From the NCBI RefSeq assembly GCF_028476545.1, contig NW_026731570.1, positions 818,001 to 882,000 of the forward strand: a stretch of 64,000 nucleotides of DNA, in the 5' to 3' direction. Shown piece after piece: positions 22,593-36,014 of the stretch; the stretch's first letter is position 1; the number at the start of each line of letters is the position of its first letter. Both the position numbers and the translations under genes were made by a program. Below the pieces are notes generated by a model that made no database searches, was not told the origin of the DNA, and saw only the letters and a list, made by a program, of their open reading frames with translations. This DNA is from Physella acuta. Its lineage: Eukaryota > Mollusca > Gastropoda > Physidae.

Positions 22593-23345
22593 TGTTTCGA
22601 GAACAAATATTTTTTTGTTGAATACGTGATGAGCGGTAAATTACTTAATTACGAAAAATCTGAAAAAAAAAATATCGTTATAATACCTATGCTTTTAATC
22701 AATCACTTCAACATTAATATAAACACAATGAAGGTTGTTTTCACACTAAAAATCTCCCAAATCTAAATTCGATACAAAAATAGTCTTCACCAAAATAACC
22801 CAAACATTCAACTCCCCCATATTAGATTCCATCACACATTCCCCCCTCACCCCACCCCACCTAACATGGAATTAAAAACTGACACGAAATATTAGTGTTA
22901 GTCCCGAGAGTGCACCAAGGTGTAACACAGTTCGCAGTGGTTTGCCGTCGTCTTCTGTTTCTGTCATAATACATATCTAGCGCTTCGAACTTTGTTGTCA
23001 GGGGAAAAAACAAACAATATTTTTTTTATAAGGGAGGTAATTATAAAATTAAACGGTAAAAAGAATTGGAAAAAATAATACTATATTTTTAAGCAAAAAC
23101 AAGTAAACAAATGAAAGTGTAAATTATAGAAAATTAAATTACAAAACAGTATTTAAAACCTTTGTTGATTAATAACAAAGTGTTAATTACAACTTCTAGT
23201 AATTGTTAGTTGTTAATCGAATAATCAGAATTCACTTATATCAAACAGCTTTAGTATTAATACCAAGAAAATTTTCAAGAAGAGATGCTATGTATTTTGC
23301 TAACTTTTGTTATATTATTATACTAGCCTTTTGGCTAAGATCGAT
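22593..23345 (+). mobile_element. hAT fragment, LINE-family leader and a U2-like 17-mer
   Basis: 22,600-22,740 matches the hAT interior at 24,600-24,830 (inverted). A leader spacer (CTCCCAAATCTAAATTCGAT) and the conserved module at 22,900-23,270 follow. At 23326-23342 GCCTTTTGGCTAAGATC matches U2 snRNA nucleotides near its 5' end; the same position downstream of the module holds a 42-nt U2 match at 59,537-59,578. Confidence 0.6.
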
Positions 23346-23350
23346 AACCT

Positions 23351-23545
23351 AAACCAGAGGTCGGCAACGCATGCGGCTCCTTTGGATGTTAAGGTGCGGC
23401 TCTTCAGCTCCATGCACAAATATTAATAATTATTTTATTTTAAAACTCATAAAAGTATTGGTCTGCAACACTCGGTAATGAACCAGATAAAAATAAATTT
23501 AAACAATAAACACTCGCTATTCTATTAGAATATTTAGTTTCTTCA
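23351..23545 (+). mobile_element. hAT left end with long terminal repeat-like region
   Basis: CAGAGGTCGGCAACGC and about 190 bp match the reverse complement of 24,885-25,082. Flanking 8-mers of the two ends do not match, so they are probably ends of two different copies. Confidence 0.65.
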
Positions 23546-23589
23546 TTTAACTGAGTTATTACAATTTAAACATAGCCTGTATATGGATC

Positions 23590-24180
23590 TTAATTATCGG
23601 GGCACGGGTTTACCTTCAATACGGCCCAGCGCACCATAGTGCGTGTTGTACAAAAGCCCTGAGTGTAAGTTAAATCACTCACCGCCCAAGTGTCGGGGAC
23701 AGAGAGTGGCGCGCTTGTGAACCCGATTACACAATCGCAGGGGCGCCACGCTCAGCTCCTAGATCAGTTTAATCAACGAATGTTGTGTGCAGCATTATCA
23801 ATATTGTAGGGTGCTCCTTAAAACTAACGTAGGCGTGTAGTGCTCGCGAGATAGCACTGGGCTCCAAAATGCACCCTGCAGAGACGCCGGAGGACGCGCA
23901 TCGAATGTAAACCTAGGCGACATGGTGTTCGCGGCAAGCCCGGGGCGCTTGATTCGATAATTGTTGCTCATCGTGCAGGTGAGCCTGTGTCTCTTCGGGT
24001 CGCGCTATCGACGAGGTGCCGGTTGCTACGCCTGTTGCAGTTTTGCCGCTGAATCTCTATTCCCACTTACCCACTATGTAGGAGGCCCGATTAAAGGATG
24101 CCAAGTGCTAACATATCCGCTCTGGAACTATGGGCGCCAAACTGTGTATTGACTAAAATCGCACCCTCCCAGGCGCTGCC
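23590..24180. other. GC-rich island of unknown nature
   Basis: About 590 bp of balanced, GC-rich, non-repetitive sequence (for example GGCGCCACGCTCAGCTCC, CCCGGGGCGCTTGATTCG) inside an otherwise AT-rich, simple-repeat region. The longest open frame is about 60 codons. It ends near a short text typical of dispersed repeats (GTTTCATGACGATCGGAT at about 24,239). Not recognised. Confidence 0.4.
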
Positions 24181-24384
24181 CAAAAGAATTATTTTTTTGC
24201 AGAAACCTCTCCTGGGGAGTTCTCATCAACTCCACAAAGTTTCATGACGATCGGATAAAAAGTAATAATTCACAACAACTTCAATTGTCATAAAACGAAT
24301 CGCTCCCTGCCGGGGCGCCACACCAGCGAATTTTATTTTTTATTACAGATCATTCGCCAGGGGTATTCTCAACAACCTTCTTAT

Positions 24385-24537
<153 letters not shown>

Positions 24538-24599
24538 AATCCTAAACAAATATCATACTATATATATAATTTAAAATAAATAGCTTTGAATATATGAAA

Positions 24600-25082
24600 T
24601 AATCTCATTTGAATTTGTGTTGAGAGGATCTACTATGTAAGTCAGAGTACTTGCATTTGTTTTGAATAGCTCAAATCTCTCAGTGAAAACACCCTTCATT
24701 TTGTTTATATTAATGCTGAAGTGATTGAATCGGTTTCATAACGATATATTTTTTTTTCAGATTTTTCGTAATTAAGTAATTCACCGCTCATCATGTATTC
24801 AACAAAAATATTTTTTTTCGAAACAAACAACCTTTTCAAGCAAGACATAGGCTGGGTTTTCCTTTCAGTTTTACACTATTAATGTTCTAATAGAATGGTA
24901 AATGTTTATTGTTTATAACTATTGTTATGTCGTTTATTACAGAGTGTTGCAGACTAATATTTTTATGAGTTTTGGAAATAAAATAAAATAAGTATTAATA
25001 TTTGTGCATGGAGCTGAAGAGCCGCAACTTGACATCAAAATAGCCGAATGCGGCTCGCGGGGCCGCAGGTTGCCGACCCCTG
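24600..25082 (-). mobile_element. hAT deletion derivative inserted in an ORF1 sequence
   Basis: On the minus strand: CAGGGGTCGGCAACC end at 25,082, about 190 bp of subterminal sequence, then transposase text with a deletion. The right flank CTCTAGGTCGAGAGAC is the N-terminal coding region of an ORF1, so it sits in an ORF1-family element. Confidence 0.7.
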
Positions 25083-25089
25083 CTCTAGG

Positions 25090-25740
25090 TCGAGAGACCC
25101 GGAGAGGAGCCATCCGGACTACGGTTCGGTTGGCTTAATGAAACCACGGGCCCAATCCTTTTCAGATACAGCGAAGTCAACCGATCAGTCAACAACCCTC
25201 ATAATTGAACTGCCTGATGAAGAAAGCCCTGATCTTTTCTCGACTCAACCAACGCCAAATACAGTCATGCAGGTAGTCATTCAAGCTAACGGCCGTGCCA
25301 ATCTACGTGGACACATCAACCGCCAACTCATCAGTCCACACCAAATTTTGCTAACGAACTACATCAGCCCACACCAAATTTTGCTAATGAACTACATCAC
25401 CCCACACCAAATTTTGCTAATGAACTACATCACCCCACACCAAATTTTGCTAATGAACTACGGGCGTGGAGACACATGGAAACACGTGGCTGAACTGGAC
25501 AACACAACCAAACAGTACGGACCTTACTCACTACACTTTACGATCTACCATAAGGACAAAATCAACGGTACACTAAGATGGGCTCCCCCGGCACTCAAAA
25601 ACGACACCCTGCTCAAAGCTCTAAGAATAATTAACAAAACAGAACCATCAGTCAATAAAATTCCAGACACCAACAATCGAAGCTTTACCGTCTTCACAGA
25701 TAACCCGGCAATCATCCCTCACTACATCAAATTCAACTAG
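25090..25740 (+). pseudogene. ORF1 N-terminal half with in-frame 11-residue repeats
   Basis: From about 25,090 the plus strand encodes SRDPERSHPDYGS, then STTLIIELPDEESPDLF and NLRGHINRQLISPHQILL, matching the full-length ORF1 from residue ~30. A 33-bp segment encoding ISPHQILLMNY is present four times at about 25,335-25,466. The frame stops at 25,738-25,740 before the knuckle, and the sequence beyond is unrelated or decayed. The open frame extends left into hAT sequence, so the apparent ATG at 25,048 is not native. Confidence 0.7.
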
Positions 25741-25744
25741 AAAA

Positions 25745-26209
25745 ACAAATCTATTAGCATCCTACGCAACATTGTGTTTTAGTTACTGTAGAACAATCAC
25801 TGGAGCAATCACCCCACTCAGGGAAAAATTATATGGGGAACCTGCTGATCTGGAGACCACAGTCCGGTTTGTTCACGAAGTTGGACTTGTTGTCTAAATC
25901 CTCCACCATATTCTCAATTAAGAACGAAGAAGAAGAAGAAGACTGGGGCAATCGAATATTTTTTTTTTGTTTTTACAAAACCACTATTCTATCAAGGTGC
26001 AAAAAAAAAAAAATTTTATCGGAATTCGTCCCCCACCCCCTCCCTAAACGGCCTGCGTTATGCGCCGACACAAAAAGGGCGCAAACGTGATAGGTAATAA
26101 TATAAAGAGCTCATTACTGAATTATGTACAGTAGAAATAAAGAATGTGGACTGCTATTTGGAATTACATACTTATTTAATTTTTTTCTATACATAAATTA
26201 TCTTAAAAA
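25745..26209. other. No gene seen
   Basis: Decayed sequence with a GAAGAAGAAG patch (25,925-25,945) resembling a SINE tail, and A- and C-runs. Nothing codes. Confidence 0.45.
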
Positions 26210-26366
26210 CAGTTTCTTCCAGGCATCTCTGCCGCCCCCCCTCCCTCCCGAAAGAAATGGATCTTATATAGAAAATATATACTTTTAACAGTGTCCCGTC
26301 CCACCCCCACCCACTACCAAAACTTTTAAATGCCCCCCGGAGAAAAAAAGTCTGGAAGAAACATTG
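26210..26366. mobile_element. MITE with CAGTTTCTTCCAG ends
   Basis: 157 bp from CAGTTTCTTCCAGGC to GTCTGGAAGAAACATTG. Flanks CTTAAAAA and ATTAAAAA (7 of 8) fit an 8-bp duplication. Another element end (AGCGCCGGCCCTG) lies at about 26,618 without its partner. Confidence 0.65.
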
Positions 26367-26624
26367 ATTAAAAAGCGCCCCGACCTTTTCAAATGAGGGA
26401 GGAGGGGCCCAATTTCACAAACGCGCAAGATGGGGTGCAAACTTGATAATTCGTCCTGGGCACCTAAATAGATCGGTACGCCTAGTTTATATAATATAAT
26501 CAAAGTTATCAATTATTATGTACTTTTTAATAATGGCGATTTCACATTTTTGCGCCCCCCCCTATGGACAGCACCCTAGGCGACCGCCTAGTTCGCCTTA
26601 TAGGTAGCGCCGGCCCTGCACCCA

Positions 26625-27100
26625 CCACCCCGTTTTAGCGCTTGTAAAAGCTCGTTAACATAAAAGGTTTTAGACATGTTTTTTCCCTTACTATTTAGTC
26701 TTAAATACAGGACTAGCTAAAGCACCGTTACACAAGTAACGTAATAAGTCACATGATCTGAAGGTTGATTATATACCACACCCTGAAGGGCAACAACTCT
26801 GACCCGCGAGAAAGATTGAAGAAATGTACACTGGATGTCTGGACAGAAGAAATGCGCTTTTTTTCCCATAGTTTCTTCCTTGCTTCTCTACCGCCTTCCC
26901 CCCCCCCCCCCCCACCCCCCGAATGAGATGGAATTTATATTGTAAAAATGTACTATTACTAGAGTCCGACCCCCACCCCCAGAAAATATCAAGTGCCCCC
27001 CCCCCCCCCCCCCTGAGAAAAAAGTCTGGAAGAAACGCTGTCTTTTTCCTCTTGTGTATTATAGCAAAGTCAATCATACTGTGTTTATTTCAGAAATTTT
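26625..27100 (+). mobile_element. X block of the LINE-family leader, with a MITE inserted
   Basis: GTTTTAGCGCTTGTAAAAGC through CTGACCCGCGAGAAAGATTG matches 42,425-42,610. One copy of the 28-bp unit (TGTACACTGGATGTCTGGAC) follows. A MITE (about 26,865-27,041) interrupts at GCGCTTTCTTTTTCC; the empty site is intact at about 42,758. Confidence 0.7.
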
Positions 27101-27239
27101 TCCCCGGGGTGGGGGGGGGGGGGGGGGGGGGGTAACTGGTAAAAGTATATACTCTCTATAAAAATTCTATTTCGTTCATGGTAGGCGAAGGTTTGGGGGG
27201 GGGGGGGGGGGGCTCTCTGATCCCCACACCTAATTAATC

Positions 27240-27595
27240 CGGAACACACACACACAACATGCGTCCACTAATCACACCCTACACACAAAATTCGTCCACT
27301 AATCCCACCACACACAAAATGCGTCCACTAATCCTATCACACACAACATGGGTCCAATAATCCCACCACACACAACATGCCTAAGAAGAAACTCTGATCC
27401 CCACACCTGAATTAATCCCGAACAACCACACACAAATTACGTCCACTAATCCCACCCACACACACACCATGCGTCTACTAATCCACCCACACACTACATG
27501 CGTCCCCTTATCCAACCCACACACACACCATGCGTCTACTAATCCCCCCTCAAACCACATAAAACAAACACACCCCTACTGATACCTAACACCCC
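27240..27595 (+). repeat. ACACAACATGCGTCCACTAAT tandem repeat of the leader
   Basis: Ten or so imperfect units of about 28-32 bp (CATGCGTCCACTAATCCCA). The same array lies at 42,900-43,020, and one unit flanks the element A tail at about 58,165. Confidence 0.8.
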
Positions 27596-27600
27596 CACTC

Positions 27601-28008
27601 TATGCTGCAGAGTCATGGAAACTAAACAAGAAAGGAGAGAGCCGACTCAGCGGCTTTGAAAGAAGATCCCTCCAACGTATCCTCAGAATAAAGTGGGACG
27701 ACAAAGTCCCGAACAAAGAAATATGGCGAAGGACAGGATTAAACGACATTGTTTCAGAAGTTCGAATGAGGAGATGAGATGGCTGGGCCATGTCCTACGT
27801 ATGAGCAAAAGAAAACTCCCCAACATGGAACCCGCTTGAAAAGCGAAAGAGAGGAAGACCACTGGGAATATAGAGGAGAGAGATGGAAGAAGAAGTGCAG
27901 GCTACTGGCAAGACCTGGCATGAACTAAAGTGACAGAGTGGAATGGCAGAGATTTGTTGCTGGCCTATATCCCACAGGGAGTGATGAGGATTAAGTAAGT
28001 AAGTAAAT
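27601..28008 (+). mobile_element. RTE-like LINE 3' fragment fused to the leader array
   Basis: Encodes the C-terminal part of a LINE polyprotein: GFERRSLQRILRIKWDDK, then an R-rich GWAMSYV segment broken by a stop and frame changes, and a 3' end GATGAGGATTAAGTAAGTAA. It passes directly into the 15-bp array at 28,010. A better-preserved copy with the same fusion is at 62,931-63,297. RTE-like assignment is from the C-terminal motif only. Confidence 0.65.
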
Positions 28009-28009
28009 A

Positions 28010-28694
28010 CATTCTTCCACACTAAATTCTCCCGCACTAAATTCTCCCAGAATGAATTCTCCCAAACTAAATTCCGTCGCACTAAATTCTCCCACATTTA
28101 ATTTTCCCACACTAAATTCTCGAACACTAAATTCTCTCACACTAAATTCTCTCACACTAAATTCTCCCACACTAAATTCTCCCACATTAATTTTTTTCAC
28201 ACTAAATTCTCCCACAATTAATTATCCCTTACTAAATTCTCCCACAAAATCACCCAAACATTCAATTCCCCCATATTAGATTCCATCAAACACCTTCCCC
28301 CTACCACATGATACTAAACATATTAGTGTTAGTCCCGAGAATGCACCAAGGTGTAACACAGTTCACAGTGGTTTGCTGTCGTCTTTTGTTTGTGGGAAAG
28401 TAACTCGCTCGTGGGACTTTTTTTTTCAGGGGAGAAAACAAACAATGTTTTTTTTTCAAGGGAGGTAATTATAAAATTAAAAGAGAAAAAGAAGTGAAAA
28501 GGTTGTAATAAACTTTGAAACAAAAACAAGTAAACTGACTTTAGTATTAATTATAGAAAGATAAATTTAAAAAAGCAATTTAAAATATTTGGTGTTTTAT
28601 CACACAATGTTAATTACAACTACCAGTAATTTTTAATGTTAATCCAAAAATCAAATGTAACTAGTTTCAACCAGCTGTAGTATTAATACCAAGA
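28010..28694 (+). mobile_element. LINE-family leader (array plus module)
   Basis: 15-bp-unit array 28,010-28,240, spacer, and conserved module 28,335-28,694 ending TTAATACCAAG. No ORF1 follows; hAT debris begins at about 28,765. Confidence 0.85.
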
Positions 28695-28764
28695 AGTTCA
28701 CTAAACAGTAGTGGATGTCAAATGTCGGCGAATTTTTTATTTTTGTTAGCAAAATGTAATGTAT

Positions 28765-29445
28765 CTGGTTCGACAACCAACGGCTCAATGCACACATTTA
28801 AATAATCACTTATTATCAGAACTCATTAAAATGTTGTTCTGCAACACTCGGTAATGAACAATATCAAAATAAATATAAACAATAATCACTTGCTATTCTA
28901 TTAGAACTAGGCATGCTGCCTAGCTTCACTTAGGTTTCCAAAAACATTGAGAATCTTCATGCTTAATTAATTAGTGATTAGCTGTTATGTGTAGTGCTTA
29001 CGTTTAAACAGTAACGCTAATTTTAGAGAATTTGTTGTTGTTGTTGTTGTTTGTTGTTTATAGCCCGTTTTCAGAGAGATTGATGTGATGTAGGGAAAAT
29101 TCGGACCGGTCAGTTCTAAAGGTCTTCCGGAGTCCCCTACGATCTCAAACGTTATGAAGAGGTTCCTGGATTTGACAACCAAACATTTGTGGAGTGGTAA
29201 GTTCACGGAAATCACGTGCAAGTTAGGAGAATTGGAGGTCCAGTAAAACATGCACGTTACGCTGCACAAAAGGACGACTCTAAAAGATATGCTGCGAGTT
29301 GAGGCACTAATATGAGACGCATGGAATAGTCCCCCAGGATAGTAAAGTGAGGTGACGAAGTTGTTATCTGGAGTGCTGACGATCTTCGGGTCAACATATT
29401 CATACAAGCCAGCGTTTTCTTGCATGAATATAATAAAAAGTAAAG
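28765..29445 (+). mobile_element. hAT remnants including dimerisation-domain text
   Basis: 28,765-28,910 matches the subterminal region of the CAGGGGTCGG family. 29,160-29,440 encodes LDLTTKHLWSGKFTEI, then SGVLTIFGSTYSY and AFSCMNIIKSK, the hAT C-terminal dimerisation signature, with stops between. A tRNA-like string (GTGGTCTAGCGGCAGAAC, minus strand) sits at about 29,475-29,492. Confidence 0.65.
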
Positions 29446-29656
29446 AAGCCGGGACATCCAGGGCGTCAAGCGTGCGTTCTGCCGCTAGACCACGCCACTC
29501 CACTGATTAGCGTTAGGCAAAGTAACAGCGGCTGGGCATTGTGCTGAACACACTACCCCCCCCCCCCCCTCCTATACATCCCGAGATAATTTAAATTAAT
29601 TAACTCTATTTCGTATGTCTCATTTATATAGGGTGCGAACTGGAGATGATTTATAC

Positions 29657-31983
<2,327 letters not shown>

Positions 31984-31991
31984 ATTTATAC

Positions 31992-32597
<606 letters not shown>

Positions 32598-32629
32598 AGA
32601 AAAGATAGTTTACTAAGTAAAGAAAATGA

Positions 32630-33610
32630 CAAACCACACGCCTACTAAATCAACAACATTAAAACATCCTTCAAACTAGTCTACACATGCATAGCACGAT
32701 ATCCACACACCTTACAAACCACTCACTGATGTAAAACATCTGGGAATAGATTCCGATAAGACAGAATTTACGCCCCAGTGAACATGAAAATCAACAAAGT
32801 AGAACACCTATTCTCAACACTACAGTTTAACGACCATACAGCAGTTCTGACAACTTTAAACAACGAACAAACACAAAGCAAACAAAAACATAACACATAC
32901 TGGAAATTCAATAATTCACTATTACTAGACGAGCGCTACATCAAAAACATAAAAGACATAATACAATTTTACACGCAGTCTTCATCAAAATTTAACAAAA
33001 TCCAACATTCGGACGCTTTTAAATAAGATTATTAAGCGGATATCAATTCAATATGCTTGTAGCATTAATAGCGTTAGGCCCCAAATAGAAACTAAACTAG
33101 AAAAAAACAACTAAGTATTCTTAAGAGAAAAAACAATAACAAAGAACAAATAAACTCAATAGAAACGGAACTTTCGAAAATACAAGAATATAAATGTAGA
33201 GGGAGACAAATCAGAAGTAAAATAGAGCAGATAGGCTCGGAAAACCAAACACACCACACTCTCATACTAGAACAAAGCATACAAAGATCAAAACAAATCA
33301 AACAAATAATGGACGAAAACAACCAAGAAACGACTGAACCAAGAAAGATTTTACAATCGACCCGCGCTTTTTATTTAACTTATCTTCATAATCGTTTCCC
33401 CTTCGTTCCCAATACACAAATGGCAGATAAAGTAAAGATCGTGTTTCAATCACCTCGACATACAGGGAGATAATGTGGTTAGTACTAAGCCTATCCGCCT
33501 TAGTTACCTAAGGTGTGTCAGGCACCCATCAGAGCTGGGTGAACTCACGGAGCCCAACAGAACTGAGCCCTGAACTCTAGACATTCGGACTAGCAGTAGA
33601 AAGCTTTGTG
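32630..33610 (+). mobile_element. ORF2-fragment/J chimera upstream of the LINE leader
   Basis: 32,630-33,350 aligns with 36,510-37,230 of the autonomous LINE (end of the endonuclease to just before the reverse transcriptase; KINKVEHLFSTLQF is kept) but contains stops. At about 33,350 it switches to ~250 bp unrelated to ORF2 (J: CACCTCGACATACAGGGAG, CTATCCGCCTTAGTTACC) and then X. The same junction exists inverted at 60,660-61,640. Confidence 0.75.
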
Positions 33611-34811
33611 TTTAGTATTATAACTTAAAAAGTGTACTCTTACTTTTGTAATTTAGCGCTTGTGAAAGCTCGTTAATATATAGGGTATAAGACATGCTTT
33701 TTCCCTACTATTTAGTCTTAGATGACGAAATAAATAAAGCAACGTTATAAAAATGACGCAATCCGTTACGTTGTCACACGATCCGGTGGTCGATTAAACC
33801 ACACCCAGAAGGACAACCCCCCCACCCCTACTAATCTAAACACCCACGGTAAACCCAATCACACCCACCATAGATGTATTTATATACACACAAACACTCA
33901 AATAATTCCCTTTACCTACACTAAAACACCACATAATCATCTCTCTCACTAATTTCTCCCACTCTAAATTCCCCCACACTAAATTCCCCACACTAAATTC
34001 TCCCACACTAAATTATCCCACACTAAATTCTCCCACACTAAATCCCCCACACTAAATTCTCCCACACTAAATTCCCACACACTAAATTCTCGCACACTAA
34101 ATTCTTCCACACTAAATTCTCCCACACTAAATTCTCCCACACTAAATTCTCCCACACTAAATTCTTAATCACTAAACTCTCCCACCCTAAAAAATCTCCC
34201 AAATCTAAACACGATACAAAATTTGTCTCCACCAAAATCAACCAAACATTCAACTCCCCCTTACTAGATTACGTTACACACTTCCCCCCCCCCCTCCCCC
34301 CACCACGCCAGCCCAACATGGAACTAAACGCTGACACAGAAAATTAATGTTACTCCCGAGAGCGCACTAAGGTGTAACACAGTTCACAGCGGTTCGCTGT
34401 CGTCTTCTGTATCTGTCAAAATATCTCACGCGTGGAACTTTTTTGTTAAGGGAAAAAACAAATATTAAGTTCTTTTCAAGGGAGGTAATAATACAATTTA
34501 ACGATAAAAAGATATTGGAAAAAATAAAAATATATTTTTTGCAAAAACAAGTAAACAAACGTTGGTATAAATTATAGAAAATTAAAGTACAAAAAAAAAA
34601 ATGTTTAAAGCTTTTGGTGATTAATAATAAAGTGTTAATTACATCTGTTAGCATTTGTTAGTTGTTAATCGGATAATTAGAAATCCCTTATATCAACAAG
34701 CTTTAATATTAATACCAAGAAAATTTGTTGTCTTTGATGCGATAATATCACGTATGTTTTCCAATTTTGTATTTCCTATTTAAGTTAAAACATAGTTTAT
34801 TGAAATTCAAG

Positions 34812-36014
34812 ATGGCCGAAACCAGACAGACACGACTTTCAAAAAACCTTAGCTGGCCTTCGCTCTGTCCTGTAGATAACACGGACACCTCGCAAACTAC
34901 CAGCTGGCCTGTGTCAACACCCGTAACGGATACATATCCAAATGAAACTGTAAATGTTCTTGAAAGTGGAAGAAAAATCGGAGATGTGTTACAAAAGGAG
35001 AGAACTGTCCCTGTACCTGTAAGTACACTCTTCAAAAAAATTACGCTTACGGGGTCCGCACCTGGGCGGCATCCCAAAAACACGCTACGTGTGTTGATTA
35101 AAGGAAAAAAAGAACGTCGACTCGACGAATTTATCTTAGAAGACTTGTTTACTTGTGAATTGAACATTAACCGTTCACAAATTATTAATGTCTACAACTT
35201 AGGGAAACCAAGCGAATGGTATATCTCACTGAAATCTGATGAAATCTATAACTCTCTACATCTGGTAGTAATTTGCGAACACTCAGATTATTGTAGCAGC
35301 ATGTTGCTGTTACATGTTGATAAAAATGGTCAGAGGGGTCACCTAAAGTGGGTACCTCCTACCATTACTCAGAATATGATCAACAAAATTATGATTGAAA
35401 TATCCGAGCCAGATACAATCGTGTCAACTTTAAAAATTGGCAAAAGCGACAAGTGGGCAGTCGATTTTTGCCCAAACGCTCCCCTAAAGGACCTACCCCA
35501 CTATATTGATTTAGAAATTGGAGGAGAAACTTACACCCTGCTATTACAACTAAACGGCAGGAGATCGATATGCCCCCTTTGTGGCACGACCAAACATGGA
35601 CCGGCCGCATGCCGAAGCCCCTATGTAAGGGAGAGAGACAATATAAATATAGACAACGATGGAAATTATTACGACAATGATCTACTTATTGACGACAGCG
35701 AAGATGTGTCTGACGACGCCGCTGAAATTGAACCAGCCCAAGAATCAGCTACAACTACAGCCCCTACCACAGAAGGTGAATGGACGAAAGTTCAGGGAAA
35801 AAGAAATAAGCTTTCACGGAAAAAAAAGAAAGATAGCTTACGAAGCAAAGAAAACGAACACATCATTGAAACCGACACCATACAGAGCCCTACACGACCA
35901 ACCCCAACACGCCCAACCGCAAAAGACAGGTCCACAACAAAAAGGAAAACTTACACACCCCCTCCACTAATCCCAAAACAGACTAAGGCGGACCAGGTTT
36001 TAAAGGCAGTGTAA
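34812..36014 (+). CDS. LINE ORF1, gag-like RNA-binding protein with CCHC knuckle
   Basis: 400 codons from ATG 34812-34814, in good initiation context (CAAGATGG); the open frame extends upstream only by non-ATG codons. Residues ~90-255 share blocks with the ORF1-only proteins (GHLKWVPPT, PHYIDLEI, NGRRSICPLC). The knuckle CPLCGTTKHGPAAC (CX2CX4HX4C) lies at 35571-35612. An acidic Asp-rich stretch and a basic Lys/Arg/Pro/Thr tail follow. Unlike the ORF1-only proteins it has no C2H2 triplet. Such proteins package LINE RNA into the ribonucleoprotein used for retrotransposition. It ends at TAA 36012-36014, overlapping ORF2. Confidence 0.85.
   Translation: MAETRQTRLSKNLSWPSLCPVDNTDTSQTTSWPVSTPVTDTYPNETVNVLESGRKIGDVLQKERTVPVPVSTLFKKITLTGSAPGRHPKNTLRVLIKGKKERRLDEFILEDLFTCELNINRSQIINVYNLGKPSEWYISLKSDEIYNSLHLVVICEHSDYCSSMLLLHVDKNGQRGHLKWVPPTITQNMINKIMIEISEPDTIVSTLKIGKSDKWAVDFCPNAPLKDLPHYIDLEIGGETYTLLLQLNGRRSICPLCGTTKHGPAACRSPYVRERDNINIDNDGNYYDNDLLIDDSEDVSDDAAEIEPAQESATTTAPTTEGEWTKVQGKRNKLSRKKKKDSLRSKENEHIIETDTIQSPTRPTPTRPTAKDRSTTKRKTYTPPPLIPKQTKADQVLKAV

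Noticed and set aside
27240-27595. Regularly repeated CATGCGTCCACTAAT as a CRISPR array
   Set aside because: Eukaryotic context, imperfect units without unique spacers, and part of the LINE leader.
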